Positions 33,001-48,000 of a stretch of 64,000 nt of DNA are shown in pieces. The stretch comes from Drosophila persimilis (Eukaryota; Arthropoda; Insecta; Diptera; Drosophilidae), in the NCBI RefSeq assembly GCF_003286085.1, contig NW_020825288.1, positions 10,664,001-10,728,000 of the forward strand, given 5' to 3'. The notes beneath the pieces were generated by a model. That model ran no database searches. It worked only from the letters and a program-made list of their open reading frames with translations, and had not been told where the DNA came from. The translations under genes were made by a program, and so were the position numbers. Each line of letters starts with the position of its first letter. The first letter of the stretch is position 1.

Positions 33001-36000
33001 CTGGTTAGTCAGCGTTTTGCATGATTCGAGAGTCAAGTAGAACATCACTGGGATCTTGGTGCTTATTTAGTTCATCTCGATTTCTTTTGGCATGTGCTTC
33101 TGGCCGAGGGTCTAATGAAGACACATCGCTGACTATTCAAATGGCAAATTGAAATGCCAAAAGCCCCAGTCCCCAATCCTGGCGACTTGTGTGGCTCTGG
33201 CGTGGCTCTGGCCTGGCTCTGGCTCTGGCCGGCGATTGCAATCAGTTGGCACCGTTTGTCTTCATCAGTTGCAAAAATAAGTTAATTGCTCGGCCAAGAC
33301 AAAGTTGTAACTGCGGTGCGGTCTAGAGCGGACTGGAGTGGAGCTAGTGGCACTCCAGCTCCAGGACGGGGAGGAGAGGGAGGGGGACCACGACCACACT
33401 CCCGCCCTGACAAGGTCAATAACCTTATTTTCGCCTTGATTAAGACATTTTATGGTGCCGCTTGCCGCTCGACTGGGCATTCGAGTAGAGTGGCACTGGT
33501 ACTGCAAATGGGAATGGGGAATGCGAATGCCAATGGATTGCTGGCTTGGCTTTCTTTTGTGGGGCGGTCGGTTGGGGCTTTGAAATGTCGAACAAATGTT
33601 TTAAACTGCATGAATTGGCATTATTCGTTATGTTTCTCCGATTGTTGGGCCGTTGTGCTTCTTTCTTCTCCACCGATCACTGGCTGTCTGCCAGTGCCTG
33701 TCTGCCTTCGTGCCTTCCTGTCTCCCTGGTCTCTGGGCTGATGAGAATTTGGCCAAGACAACAGACAGTGCCTGGCAACAAATTGAAATTAACTTACATA
33801 AAAATTGCTCGAGACGAAATTGTTTTCGTGTGTGTTTTTGGGGCCACTTTGCCTGCAAATGATGGCGAATTATGTTGTTCGTGGGACAATTAAGCTGCAA
33901 CACGCGGAAACAATTTGGCCCCAAACCCCAGCCAAAACCTGGCCGAAAACCAGCGACAACAACCGCCAAAGCCAATGACTATTTGTGGCCAAAAGCAACA
34001 GCCATAACAATAGCAACAAGTACGCGCAATTTCCACGCATTGCGCAACATAATTGAAATCGAATGGAATTGAACAACAACAACGGGCCACAACAGGCAAC
34101 AATTTGCAACAAATCGACATTTAAATGTGCATTAACGTGGCTCTTACTGTGGCTGTGACTGTGACTGTGACTGCGGCTTGCCATTCTGACTGCAACTCCT
34201 TTGGGCCTGGACTGGCCTGGCCTGGCCTGGCTTAAAAGTGAGAGTCATGTAGACACACTTGAGACCTAGGCTAAGCACTTTCGCAGACAGCCATGCCCAC
34301 AGCCGCTTGCTAACAACGTGGCCGAGACCCAGGCACAGCCAGAACCAGACTGCGGCCAGGCCCAGGCCCAGGCCCAACCCTTTTCATGACTTAATCTTAT
34401 CAGACAAGCACTGGCATTAAAAATGCACTTCAAGGTTCTGGCAATGATTATGGTTTGTGCCTGCCCGTTGCTCATTTCGTTAAATGGTTTTTTGCCAGGG
34501 CGCATAATTCATGGTTACAGGATTACAGGATGAAAGGAGCGACGAGCAGCGAGGAGCCCCAGCCATAGCCATTGTGGAAAATCAGCAACGCTTGTTTGCC
34601 CAGCTGATCGGGGACAGAGCAGGAAGGGTCCAGGGCCTAGGCCCTACCACAAATTAAGTCGTTGTGCGTGCGGACAGCCAGCCCTCAGATTTCATCAAGG
34701 TCGCCGTGGTACGTACAAGTACTAACTACACACAGCACTCGGTACAGCATGCCCCCGGTAAACGGCCTTCTGCCTTGACCTAAGCCAACTCCAGCTCCCG
34801 CTCCGACCCCCACTCCGCCTCGGACACCACTTCTGACATTAACTTTTCATTTCTAGGCGGCCCACGCGGCGTACCGGAGCGCATTAATGCCCAAGTTTAT
34901 GGCAGCTGCGACTGCGTTTCTCTTTTCAGCATCCCATCGAAAATAGAAAAGCCAAAAAGCCAACACACATGCCCGTGTCCGTGCCCCTGCCCGTGCGGCT
35001 ACTGTGCGGAGTCGGAATCGGAGTTGGAGTCGGAGTCTCTGGCCTTAAGCTGATTTCGTTCTGATGCGAACAAATGCGATTTGTGCCATAAACTTTTGTA
35101 TTAGCCAGGCTGGGGCGGGGAGCGGCATTTGGACAGGCCTCATTGTTTGCCCCCCCCTCCCTCATTGTTTGCTGGCCAACAACAAGTCAATTCGTTGGCT
35201 CTGGCTGTGGCTGTGGCAGGGGGCAGCATTTGACAAAATCTTGCACAAATCACATACATCGCCGCTCAAATCCCGGCACCATATTTGGCCAAAATGCCAA
35301 ACTCACGGCTAATGCTCATAAGTTTCGCTGAGATTTCGCTGTATCGCCGATTGACAGGCTTGAGAATACTTGCGGTCGACAACAAATCCATCTAGTACCG
35401 CTGGATATTCCCGCTCTACCTCTCTACTGCTGTCTGTCTCCCAATCATTCGATTCGCCTTTGAGCGGCGGCGTTGGCAATCATTAGCGACATGTGGTTTC
35501 TATAATTTTTCGTAATTACATAAATTGGTAAACGATGATGAGATGAGAAGTTCTGGAGTCCGCGGCCGCCAGTCGATTGCCAGTCAAAGTTTTGCAATGA
35601 TAATTGTTCGGTACTTGGAATATCTGCTAAATATTTATGCCACAAAATGGGAAAGGCATAGATGAGTCAGCAGAGCTACTGATGAAATAACCGACGACAA
35701 TCCAGCAGCAGTGGCAATGACTACTGCTCATCAGTTGATCCCAATCCATCCAGAGATGGTTAATAAATTCGATTTAAGCGATGCTCATTCGGAGCTGAGC
35801 ACAACTCAATGAAAGCGAAGCTGCTGGCCAACAATTTATTAACATATTACCAACAATTGTTGCAATTTGATTTGCTTTATGGCCGCAACGTGCCCGCGAT
35901 GCGCCGCCAGCGATAAGCAGCCGCAGCCCCTCCTTACAGTTGCAGATGCAGATGCAGGAGATCCAGGCAGCAGATGCAGATGGATGGCGTGGTTGGGGCA
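27081..36000. other. Gene-poor, repeat-rich region, part 1
   Basis: No credible coding exon was found. The contents are short tandem arrays: GGTGCT (27384-27411), CAA (27556-27600), ATC (27966-27993), a G-quadruplex hexamer array (28492-28530), CTG (about 28705-28725), CTG/TTG (30067-30100), CTGGAG (31024-31060), TTGCCAG heptamers (31875-31909), GAGTT pentamers (32913-32937), TGGCTC (33190-33231) and CCTGG (34203-34231). Open frames crossing these are low-complexity. It may be a large intron. Confidence 0.6.
28492..28530 (+). repeat. G-quadruplex-forming hexamer array
   Basis: Seven G-tracts of three or four bases are spaced almost exactly every 6 bp (GGGACC / GGGACT units) with loops of 2-3 nt. 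This fits the classic G4 rule several times over on the + strand. Confidence 0.85.
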
Positions 36001-39000
36001 GCTTCTGCCCACGATCCAAAGCGAAAGAAAAAAAACAAGAAATTTCGCGTTAACTCGCCCTGTGTCTTGTACTGTTTGGGGGCTTCGGGAAAAAAGGTTA
36101 CACAATTCATTTCATTTGGTGCAAGGCATAAATCAAGCCAACAACAAGCGGCAAGAGGCCACAAACCGGCCCCTGGACCACTGCACTGGACAGCGGACAG
36201 TGGATGGATCTTCCTTCCTGCTGCTAGCTGGGAGGTCGTCGTGCCCTGCCCCTGCCCCTGTCCCTGTCCCTGTCCAAGCCCAAGCCCCAGCCCAAGCAGA
36301 CTTGTGATATATGATTTTGTTAATTTAGTTCATTGAAATAAGCAGACACACATCGCGGGGCAACTGCCTGTTGAATGCAAGAGCGGTATGTAAAACGAGT
36401 TCGTTGCCTAAGTCTTCTGTTTCGGGCCGTTGCATGCCGCGGCACCAGAACTTTTTCGGGGGCTTGCTTGCGTAATCGAACTTGAAACGAAATCAAAATA
36501 AATGCGGTTAATTGAACGCCTGTCCCATCCCCGTTCCCATCCCCGTTCCCATTCCCATTTCCACTGCCTGATGCCGTCCCTGTCGTCCGCTGACAGACAG
36601 ATTCGGGGCGCTCTCAACCTCTCAAGGTTGCAGTGAAAGTGTTTTTACTTTTGTTTGCCCACTGTCCATCAGTCCGTCCGTCCGTCCGTCTGCTGGTTGT
36701 TTTATGACCTTTTTTTTGCCGCTGCTGTTGTTGCTGTGTTTGCTGATGGGTCTGTTGATGCAGCATTTCGCAGGCTTCCAAGCGGCACTCGGCGTACTCA
36801 TTCCAGGCTGACGAATTACATGCTATAAAAGTGGCCAGCGGCGGCGTCATCGGCTTCGGCATCGCCATCGCCATCGCGCCATCATCAGCATTCGCAGTTG
36901 CAGAAACAGCAAATAAAACCAAGAAAGGGGGAGGCTTTTTCAAGGCCGAGGCTTGGGATACCCTTAAAGACGGAGTGTTCCCAGGGACAGCGATTGACAG
37001 AGAAATGTATGGGGAAATCCTACTACCCTCTGAAAGGGTATGTGCATATGTGCGATGCCAATTAATGGGCGTGAAAGTTTATTATCGTTTGCTGCCGCAG
37101 CCAGAGCCTTGCTCTTGCTACCCGGCTTTTCCTGCCTCTCCTCCGCGAGTGTTATCTCATCCACAGACAATGGGAGGGTGGAGATGAGGCCGAGGGAGGC
37201 GGTATATCCATCGATAGGCCGCGGCGAATTTATCATTTTATTTGCCTTGTGTGGCAGCTGCGATAAACAACGAAATGTGCTGAAAAATTGCCACATTTTA
37301 ATTATTTAAAGCGAGGCGCAACATTGTTGCCACAGGCCTGCTGCTTGCTGCTTGCTGCCTGCTGCCTGCTGCCTCTGCTGTCCTGTCCTGTACTGGCCTC
37401 GCCTGGCAACTTTCAACGTTTCTGTGCGTTGCACAATGGCTGTGCAAAATGCATCATCCACACATATGCATATTTTTTTTCTTCTCTATGGCCAATTATA
37501 AGTTCATTTACCCGTCGAAGCGGGCCATGCAAAACAAAAGGGGGAAGAAATGTGTGCAGGCATGTGAAAAACAGCGCCACCGCATGATTATCAGATTTTT
37601 AACACTTTCCATTTGGTTTTACTATCATACCCTACGAGAAGGATGGGTATGATGAGCAGTCAGTCGGTCGGAACAACGCGCAGAACCCTCTAGTCATGCA
37701 TTTGGAAGATGGGATTTCTCTCTAAATGCTCATTTCTATAGACACCACAGGCTCCCAGGGTATCCGCAGCTTCGGGACCTTTATTTTTCAGTTGGTTTTT
37801 CTGTTGCTATTACATTACTGTTGGCCTGTCGCTCACTGCCGAGTGGCTGTCTCTGCTGCCGTAGCAGAGCATTTGATTTGATTAAAAACCGCAGGCCAGC
37901 GCTATCTGCCTCACTTTGTCGCTGGCTGGATCCAGATCTGGATGTTAACATCAACACTTTGTTGCTGTCCAGCAGCTCCTTTGGCTCGGATCGGAGTGGA
38001 CTCCGCCCCACTCCGCTCGGGTGGTAAGCTGCCATGTATTCAGCGGCATTATGTGACATGTGCATGTACGTGTGTATATTGTTCCTTTAGAGGTCAGCTC
38101 TAGGCCAGTATGAATGCTCTTGACTGGCTTAATTAGCATTTTAATATTGAAAGCCCGTATCATCCCGTATAATATACAGAAAATTTCATTTAAATTATCA
38201 GAAAATTGCTTCAATACAATACAATACGACATATCAGAAAATAATCTCAGGCCTTGTGATTTTTAAACCCAAATTGCGGCCGTTGCCGTTGCCGCTGGCC
38301 CGCCAGCCAAGTCGTGAGTCAGTCGGCAATTTATTTTCGCCGAATTAAATGCAAATTGACAGTTCCAATTGCATTCTAAAAAATACAGAAAAAGAGCCAT
38401 AAAAGTGTATAAAAAACAGCAAAATCGAATATCCCCAAATCGAAATCCAAATGCAAATCGTGTTTCGTTGTTGTTTTGCAATTAATCAATTAGGCGCAGT
38501 CTCTCTCTCGGCTTTGGATCCCAGCCTTAGATCCCCATTTCCAGCTCCAGCTCCAGCTCCAGCAACAGTCCCGCGTCAGTGTCAGTGTGTCAGGCATTGA
38601 CGAGCATTGGCGTTGGATTGTCACCTCGAGGGAGCTGCAAGAACCTCGCCAGATACCCCGGCTCGGGCACTCCCAGCTCGGATCAGACCTGGGCCCGGGC
38701 TTGGGCTTGAGCCTGAACCTGGGCCTGGGCCTGGGCCTGGGCCTCTTGTATGCAAATTTAGCTCTTATTTCTACCCTGCCAGAGGGTCCATTGATTTCCA
38801 ACAGATGTTTGCACTGCACAGATGTAGGATCTTTTCATCATAGGAGCCATCTTTCTCGTAAAACATGCACTCCAAAAGAGCTTTAGTTGAAAGTAAGTCC
38901 TTAGGGGATTGCTAGGATTGCTCTTAGGGTATCTTAAGCTTTGGCATCCGAAAAATAACCTTCTTTCCAGTTGTTTTTTGTGTGTGTGATTTTTTGAGCA

Positions 39001-42000
39001 ATTGCCCCGCTGTTCTTGAGATATGACGCCGCATGCATAATGAGGCTGGGGGCTCTGGGGCTCTGTGGCTGCGGTGTCTGTATTCAAATGAGAGTGCAGT
39101 CTTTTGGCTTTGTTTTATTGCCTTTAAATTGCATTTAGCGTCAAATGTCTCGCGCGGGTAACGTAAATAAGCGCACAAGAAAAACATACGCGCGTATATT
39201 TTTATATGAATAAATCTTCAAACGACCAATCACTCAACGGCGACGGGAACGCTGCCAAAGGTGTGACTCAGAGCCGCGAGAGAGTACCCCACAAAACCTC
39301 ATCACGATGTTCCCATCATCATTATCATCGTAATCATCGCAATCATCGGTGTCTAGAGCAGAGCCTCTAAAAATACTAGCCGGGGGGTGCCAGTGTTACG
39401 GGGTATACTCGTAGTATTTTTAGCTGCGAGCCAAATTCGAATGGACAATTTGGGGCATGTTTATTTCGATTTCATTTGATAGATAATATAATTTGTGTTG
39501 ATTGCCGAAGCGCATGGCTATCTTTAGTGCGACCTTCGCCAGATGTCTGCCAAGATTCGGATGCAATTGCACTCAGGGATTACTCAACGAGCACTGCACT
39601 TCACACTCCTCTGCCAGAAGTAAAAGTTAGCACCGTTTGCTTTTCCCATGGCATAATCATAATACGAATACGAATACGAATACGAATATATACACTCTAT
39701 TACCCAGAGATGATTATAATTTATGCAAACATTCAATAAAGCGGGGAAAATACGAGTGTCTGTGGATAAAGGAGCCTGGAATTATGGTTCATTTGTGCAG
39801 CGGGCGCGTTAATTGGATTACAAAGTGTACGCCCCCCTCCTGGTGGAAAGTGGAAAGCTACGTGCACGAGATACTGGCTGCTGATACCGATACTGATACT
39901 GATACTGAGACAGATGCAGATACCAGATACAATGTAAAGAGATACAGCAGCAGAGTCGCACATTAGCTGCAGTTGCTGCCACGGATGCCTCTGCTTCTGC
40001 TGCTGCCACGGAGTGTTGAATCATGCAATTCAAATAGACACGAACGAAAAACGAGAAATCATCATTAATATATCAACAGCGGCGTGTATCTTGCAGATAC
40101 TCGTAGACGCGGCACACAGATACACACAGCCACGAACTGCAGGCGCGTGCAGCTGAAAGGCGTATGAATGACTTTGATGATTGGGAAAGTGTTTTGTGAA
40201 TGCGTTTTGCCTGCATTATGCCCCCACTACCGCTGCAGCGCGATGCCACATGCCACATGCCACATGCTAATTGCAGCATTTTCGCACATTGGCAGCTTTT
40301 TGTTGCTGCCACTTACCAGTGAGTCATGCGTGTGGAATAATCCGCTGAGAGCTGCCGCCGCTTAATAATTTATTAAATTAATGATTTAATTAATAATTTG
40401 GCCCCGACCTTGCCCACCGCCAGCATCTTCAGATACAGATACAGATACATCTGTACATCGCCCTGTGCCTGCGTTTTGTATCTTTCAATCTTTTGATTGC
40501 TCGGCAAGCCTTCATTAATTTCGGTTTATTTTCTTTAATGGTTTTTAACGGGCCCTAAAAGGCATGTGGTATACTCGTACATATCTGATATTTGATACAT
40601 GAAAAGTGCACCCTCCCGCAGTTGTTGAAAAAGTGCACAGCATGTTGTACCGATACCCCCCATACCCGATTCTGAATCCTGGCCAATTGCACAAGCCGCA
40701 AAAAGGGGGAAAAAACGTAGCCCGAAAATTGCTCAAGAATGTTGATTAAACGGCTGTGTATTGAGTTACACTGATAACTCCAGCGCGGCCAGATGTATGT
40801 CAAAGGAATGTCTTTCGGCCGGAATCCATCGATAAAGGCGATCGGCTTTCGCAGGGGAGTCCTCCACTTGAACTCCCATAGAACTCCCCGCTCGCCATGT
40901 GTGTACGAGTATGTTATATGCGGATATGGCCAGGGTCTCTTATGATTTATGAACGATCCGTAGCCTCCCTGCATCCCTGGATCCCTGCATTGGCAATCAT
41001 CGCTGGGTAAAAACCAATTTATTTTATGCTGGCCCACAGTTCAAGACCCCGGCCAGACTTTCAGCTTAATATATATGTATATGTATTTTTGCTTATTATT
41101 ATTACCTTTTTTTTTTGTTTTTTCCTCCTGCTGCATGCAGCAACATAATTAAAAACGCTGCCCCGGCAACCTCGACACCCGAAAAATTATCCAGGCACCA
41201 CTGAGGCGAGGCAGCAGCAGCAGCAGCAGCGCATTATTCCACCCATAAATGACGTGCGGCTGTTGCATTATTTGCCTTTCTTTTGGCCAACAGCAGCCGG
41301 GGCCATGTCGTTAATATTATTTGGCTTGATAAACTTCTGCCACAAGACAATCGAAATTACTCAATCACATCGAGGAGTCCGGAGCTGAAGCTGTTGCTGT
41401 AGCCGTAGCTGGATCCAAGGAGAGTTTCATTGGGGGCTGGGGCTGGAGCTGCGGTTGGGTAGGGGGGCGTGCGTCAAATGCGGCCCAGAAAGCTGTCAAT
41501 GCCGCGCCTTGCCACAGGCTTGCCAGAGCACAGGAGCAGGAGTCGAGACTGTCTTGTAATTGATGTCAATTGTTGCTGTTGCTTGTTGTGGTGCGGGCGG
41601 TGCGGGTGGTGCGGGCGGTGCGGGCGGTGCACCCACCTCGCGATTCGCTTCGGTTCGTTAAATGCCAAATATAATTTAATAGGAAGTGAAAACAAGCAAA
41701 GGGTACCTATACGTACAAATTACATTGCCCCGAAAGTATAGTATAATGATTGATTTGTATCGGCTATGAACGAGCCACAAAATGTTGCCATTAAACATAT
41801 GTCTATGTCGGGAGATTGCTGATCCATCAGGCGCGGAGAGGCGGGAGTGAATGTGCCACGTCCAGTGGGGCAGGGAGGGCAGGGACGGCAGGGAAACGGA
41901 GATGGAGATGGAGAGAGATTGCTGGCTGCCAATTTTCGTAAGCGTTTGGATTTGGTTACTTTTTCGCTCCTTCCCCCCTTTTTTTTTTTTTTTTTCTTAT

Positions 42001-45000
42001 TTTTTGTTCGACTGCCAATTTGTTGGTATCTCCGGCTGTTGTGGGTTTTTCGGCCATTTCCGCATAATAACAATAATTTAGCAGACTGTTTGTCCAGATC
42101 GAGTTAACATAATGGAGGGCCACAGCGCCACGGCCAAAAGAAACATTCAAAAATCCAAGTGGCAGGCACCACTGGGCCTTAGAAATTGCAGTTATTTGCC
42201 TCCTTTGATATTTGGGGGGGCTCTGGCAATTGCATCATCATAATCATCATCATCATCTGGGGCCAAATCTGCATCATTACGCGTCCTCCTCCACATAGGT
42301 GGCATTTGCATCATTACGCTTCCCCCAGATTGGTGGCATTTTCTCGGTGCTTATTAGCCTTCGATATCCAGTCGGAGTTGAAGTTGGAGTTTGTTTTTCC
42401 CTTTTTCGCGGTGACCGATCCGACCGATCCTATGGGGCTTTAGAAAGCCAGTCGCAGTTGCAGTTGCAGTTGCAGTTGCAGGCGATATGCCTGACTAACC
42501 TGCAGCTATGTGCCACCAGCGAAAGGTGGGAAAGGTGTTGGCCGCCGAGGCGGCTCTTTGGGGGATTTGAATTGCATGCGATTGGATTGGACTTGGAGCC
42601 GCTCTCGGGAGTTTAGGAAAGTTGTTTGAAGGTTGTGCCACCGCTGCTGCCTCTGTTGGGTCATAACTTCCTACATGTTGAGTCACTGCAGGCAATGCAC
42701 AAGCCACACGGCACAAGGCACACAGCACAAGGCACATTGGTGCATATTCCTCTTCTTGGGTGAGGGTCATTCAACCGGTAAGCTGCCACTTTCTTGCCGA
42801 AACGCTGGGCCACAATCGATTGGCAGTGGCATCGTTATACCCTTATTTATTACGAACAGCCGAGTGGCTACTCTACCCTGCCTTTCATCGAACTGCAGTC
42901 CGTTCAACCCATTAAATTCGAATTAAACTCGATTGTATCTGTATCTCTGCACGCGCCCACAACAAAACCGTAACTTGCAATAGATGCGGAGCATCGAACC
43001 CTCCTCCGCTGACGCACATGAGTTTCTAATTGAAATAAATTGTTTGAAACTCCAGCAGCAGCACTCTACCAGCAGGCACCCAGGCACCCAGCATGCCCTT
43101 GAATTAGCCACAAACTAGCTTAAATTCGTTTAAATTGGGCTCGTTTATGCAACGGCCGACCGCCCTGATGGAGATACAGATACATAGAGAGGAGAGGAGA
43201 GGAGAGGTATGTGTATCTCAATGGAGGGAGATGGGGAAAAGCTGCGCGTCATGACAGCTGGGGGAATTAATGAGCCAAGCCAGTGCGCTGCTGGTGCTGA
43301 CCTTGAGCTGCAGTCCCAGTGCCAGCAAACCAGCAATCCATCTACATCTACAGCCACAGTCACAGCCACAGCCACATCCATGGCAAAGTCGATTCAAATG
43401 TGTGTCAAATGCAGCATGCCTCATGCCTCATGCCTCATGCCCCATGCAGCAGCAGCAGACGTGACTAACCGACTTTCCATGTCATAACTTGGTTTGAGCT
43501 CTTTGAAGTTCAAGTTGGTGCGCCTCCTGTGCCTCCTGTGTCCCCTCCTCCGCCTCCTGCATTGTCTAGACCCCGAGCCGGCTCAATTAAGGCGCATAAA
43601 TTATGTGCCGCAGCCGCAGCCGCAGCCGCTGCCACAGCCGCAACGGCCGCCAAATTGAAATCGTAAATTAACATTTTGCCAGACGTTGCCACCATCTCTC
43701 CACCCTGCACCACTGCCGCAGCACCACTCCGCCTCAACGGTTGCAATAACTTTTACATTTTGACCAAATATTTTTGCCAATTTTCACTAAGCCCCCGACC
43801 CACGCAGCCGACGCCCCATGGGTGAATGTGGCAGCAAATGAAAAGGCCGACACACGGACACGACGGACTCTCAGCAGAGGGAGCGTGGAAATTGTCAACG
43901 CTGCTGCTGCTGCTGCTGCTGCGGCTGCGGCGGCAAACGAAATGAAAATGGTAGCAATTGTCGTGGACATGCAACTTGGCCAAAAGTGACAGTTGCAAGT
44001 CAGTCAGCAACTGCACACATTCCCCAGATTCAGTGCCAGCTTCAGCTTCAGCTTCAGCTTCAGCTTCAGGTCCAAACTCTAGACCGACTCCCAGCAGCAG
44101 CTCCTTCTGCGAGTTGGAGACTTGGTGGAGAGCTAGTTTGATATTTTTATGTGTGACAGTTGCTTTATGTTACAATTTCCAGCATTACTTTTTATTTCAA
44201 GTGCAAAATTTATTGCCATTTGCCAAGGTGCGAGAGCCAGGTTTCCATGGGGCCACGGGCAAACGGGCAAACGGGCAAACAGGCAACGTGCAACGGGCAA
44301 CGGGATTCCTGGCTACCGTCTAATCAGTGGCAATGTTTGTCGTTGTTGTTGTCGTTGTTTGTGGCTGCCACAGTTTGTTGCTGCTGCTGCTGCTGCTGCT
44401 GTCGTTGCCTTCTTGGCTTTCACTAGAAAAATTAGGAAAACTTTTTGTGTCTGTTCGTTCGTCTGGCATAACTTTGAATTAGTTCAGCTCCAGCCTTGGG
44501 TGGCATGACCAACGCCAACGACGACGACGACGACGGCGGCGACGACACTTACAAAGTTCGCCAAAAGCAGAGGTCTGGAGAGAAACGAGATACGAGGCTT
44601 TCGAATATGGCAAGGAGTACGAGTGGCTACGGAATGCATCAGAAAAGGCACCAGAGTTCTTTGAATCTTTACGATATTTAAAGAAACGCTTCCTACTGGT
44701 ACTCCATCATTCGTTAAGAATTGGATCTGTGGAATACTGTATGGACTCCATTTATGGCTTCCTTCTTGATCCATCAATAGGTTTTTTTAATTTCATTCAC
44801 GTTTTAAAGTCGTTACAAACTATGTTTAGAGATCTTCCCCTCCTAGAACTTATATTGTCCATTGTCCCCTCATTCTTCCACCTTTCTTTCCGCAATGAAC
44901 CATCCTAAATATGTTATAGAAATTATTATTATTATTTTCCTTCTGGCATGTCTTATTTCTTCTTCAAACCGACCACAAAATGTACCAGGAATCATTCGAA

Positions 45001-48000
45001 TGTTGTTCGATTATTCGTTCATCTTTTGAATGTTTGAGGGGGTCACAGATTTCCTCTGCCACCACACACCCCCTTCCAAAAGAGGAAGATAGAAAATTAG
45101 CCTGAAAAGCGACGACATTGCATAATACATAAATTTCTTAGGCCACATACACCGGGCCACCCTTTGGCCCCCCTCCCCATTTCTCTGCGGCTCTTGGCCA
45201 GGCTTTTCCCCCGTAACGAGCCGCCGCCAACTCCAGTTGAGCCTGAGCCTGGGTAATATGAGCCTGGACTGCCATGGCCTGCCTTGGGTTGGCTGGTTGG
45301 CTGGTTGGCCCGAGACTTTGGCCTGGTCGATTTGGTGTTTTGTCGTCGTTTTGGCCATTGCCGTTGGCCGCTAGAGGTTGTTGCCTGGTAATAATGACAG
45401 TATGTGTCACATTGCAACCCACACGCATTCAATTTTACTGCCATGCCATGAGGGGGCTCTGCTCTGTAGCAGCAGCTACAATGAAGAGCCGTTTGAACAG
45501 AGCCTGGGAGCAGCTTCAGCCCCAGCTTCATTCGTGGGTTCGCGTTTAAGCTTGAGCCGACTCTTGGCGCAAATTTGATCCAATTGTGCACTCATTTAAT
45601 CGTGATCTTTATGCGACTGTACAGTTGGATGTGTTTAGCCTTTTATGTCGGGCTCAGTCGAGAGCATCTGTCTGTCCCTCTGTCCCTCCGTCCCTCCGTC
45701 CAGCTGTCCGCTTGAGCTGCTCTCTGATCGTCGTTAGCTCCTTTGGCCTGTGGTGGTGGGTGACCTACATAATTTGCAGTTTCTGCCGCACTGGTTGTTG
45801 TCATTGTTTAATTTAATTTAATTTGCTCTTGTTGTTGGTGGTGCTTGGTGGTTCCGTGGTGGGCTGACTGCTCAGGCTCCTCAGCCTGTGGCTATGGCTG
45901 TGGCTGTGGCTGCGCCATAATTATGTAAAAAACATGTTCAACATTTAAGGAAGTTAATTAAATGGAAAATATATGTTTATTAAACGAGCCTGGACAACCT
46001 TAATTGGTTGAAGATTGTGGCTGTCTATTTGTCTGTCTGTGTGTGGGAGAAGAGGAAGCAAAGTAAAACAGGACTGTTGCAAGTCAGCCTCTGTCTCTGA
46101 GAGGAGAAGAGTGATGGTGGGAGCCTTTGTCTGATGAGAAGGCCTTGCATTTATGATCAAGTGCTTTCCGGGTTCAAGATATTTGATTGCTTGAAGCATG
46201 ACTGGCAGGACTGGTTGTCCATATATTGGCCATGCCCTTATATGTGGCCTACAAGGACTTTTGTGCAGTCTGGCCTCCACCTCCATGAATATTCCCACAC
46301 TTTGTCTTAGTTTATTGGCCAGCAAATCGCAAATTGGCTTAATTATCAAACTTCCAATACATGCGGTTGGATCTACTCAGATCTGTCTAAGTATAGTATT
46401 TTTGTCGGCTTTGTTTTGCTGGACAAGCCCCTCGACAATTCGGATTTGACATTAAGGCGTACTTCAAGTTAATTTCATGCGGCATTGTCTCTGCGAAAAT
46501 CACGGCATAAAAAGAGAGACAATCAAAAATTGTACAAACTGTGATTTTCGTTAGAGATCCACAGAGACGGAGATGGAGATGGAGACGCCGCCTGCGTTGT
46601 GTAATTAAGCCAGTTACGGTAATTACCATAAAAATAGACAATAATTTGGCCTATTGAGGCGCACAAAAGAAGTGCAATTAGCGCTGTGCACCGGATATGG
46701 AAATGGAAATGGGAATTGACATGCGTGGCGCATGTGGCGCAGGTGGCGCAGGTGGGGCAGGTGCGGCCATGCCACATTCGAACAATGTCAAGGTCCGCTG
46801 TGGATCAGATCCCTTCAGTTTTGCTTTCAAATCAAATTCAATTTGATCTTCTCAAAGTTTTCTCTAAAACCCATTTTCTGGTTTTTATTTTTCGGCGAAA
46901 GCCTGGGCCTGGTTCTCTGCGGCTGATGCATTTTCGTTGTTGCCAGGTTTTTGCAATGAATAAAACATTACGAAGGCGTTGCTCTGAACCAAAAGAAACA
47001 ATAACTAAAGGCGTTGTTGCTACCTTGCGTCGGGACTGGCAGCCCGGCCTGTCTGGTGGGGGTCCGAGGGGCTCGAGGGGTCTGCCTGGTCGTTCGGTTG
47101 TGGATGGGCCTGGTTGTGCTGGCCAAGCGGTAATACGTCAATAACCGTTTAGCGTACAAATTGAAATTTTTATTAGTTACGGACGCCGGCCAACGGCAGA
47201 GCAAAAGTAGCCACAACAAAAAAGAGTAAACTAAGCCATAGGCCCGCCGGCGATGCAGCGGAAAAACGAAGGAAAATATATAGAAAAAAAAGAAGAAAGA
47301 AATGCTCAGCTTTGAGGATCGACTTTTAAGATACCCTAGCAGATCCAGCCCTATGAAAAAGTCCTCGGCTTTAGCTCTACTTTGGCGAACAAATGTATGA
47401 ATGGTTGGACTATGGCTGAAGGGTTTTTGGGGCAGTCTTGGGCTGGATATCTCTGTAATCTTTAGGGTAAAGTATGCTTCATATCTGCCCCGCTCCATGA
47501 TACCTTTTCGAAGCGTATAAATGTAGAAAAAATACAACAAACCAGGCAACGTCTGAAGCTACTTAGACAGTCACTAAGGGGGGCTTGGAGGAGCACAGGC
47601 TGGGCGGTTGAGGAGCTATGGAGCCTGGCCAGGAGGAAGCCACACGAATGCTGCTGCTGCTGCCGCCGAGATATCGCCAGAGATTATGTTTTGTGGCGGC
47701 GGTAGCAGCTGCCACCATTGTTTTTGTTTTTTGCTGAAGCTGAAGCTGCCACTGTTGTTGTTGCCTGGCCTTTTGGCTTTGTATCGCGGCGCTGGCATCT
47801 GTGCGATGTGCAACACTTGCAGACAACCTGGCGCGCGCTTTTTTCCCCCCCCCAACTGTACATCACACACAGGGTGTACACCCGGCCAGGGGGAAGGGGG
47901 CGCTAGGAAATTTGTGTTTAGAAATTAGCCAGGCGGCACTCCAGCCACGCCCCAGCTGTCCATCCCACCATCCGTCCGTCTCCCTGCCTGTCTGTCCGTC

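Noticed and set aside
36614-36943. - strand frame with signal-peptide-like start and a CNSSAWNEYAECRLEACE stretch
   Set aside because: It begins with TTG, its hydrophobic start comes from GCCATC repeats and it ends in CAG and CCGT repeats. The middle looks protein-like but is too short to call.
46968-47549. 193-codon - strand open frame
   Set aside because: It has no ATG-based start of quality, a poly-Phe run from a T/A tract and no domain.
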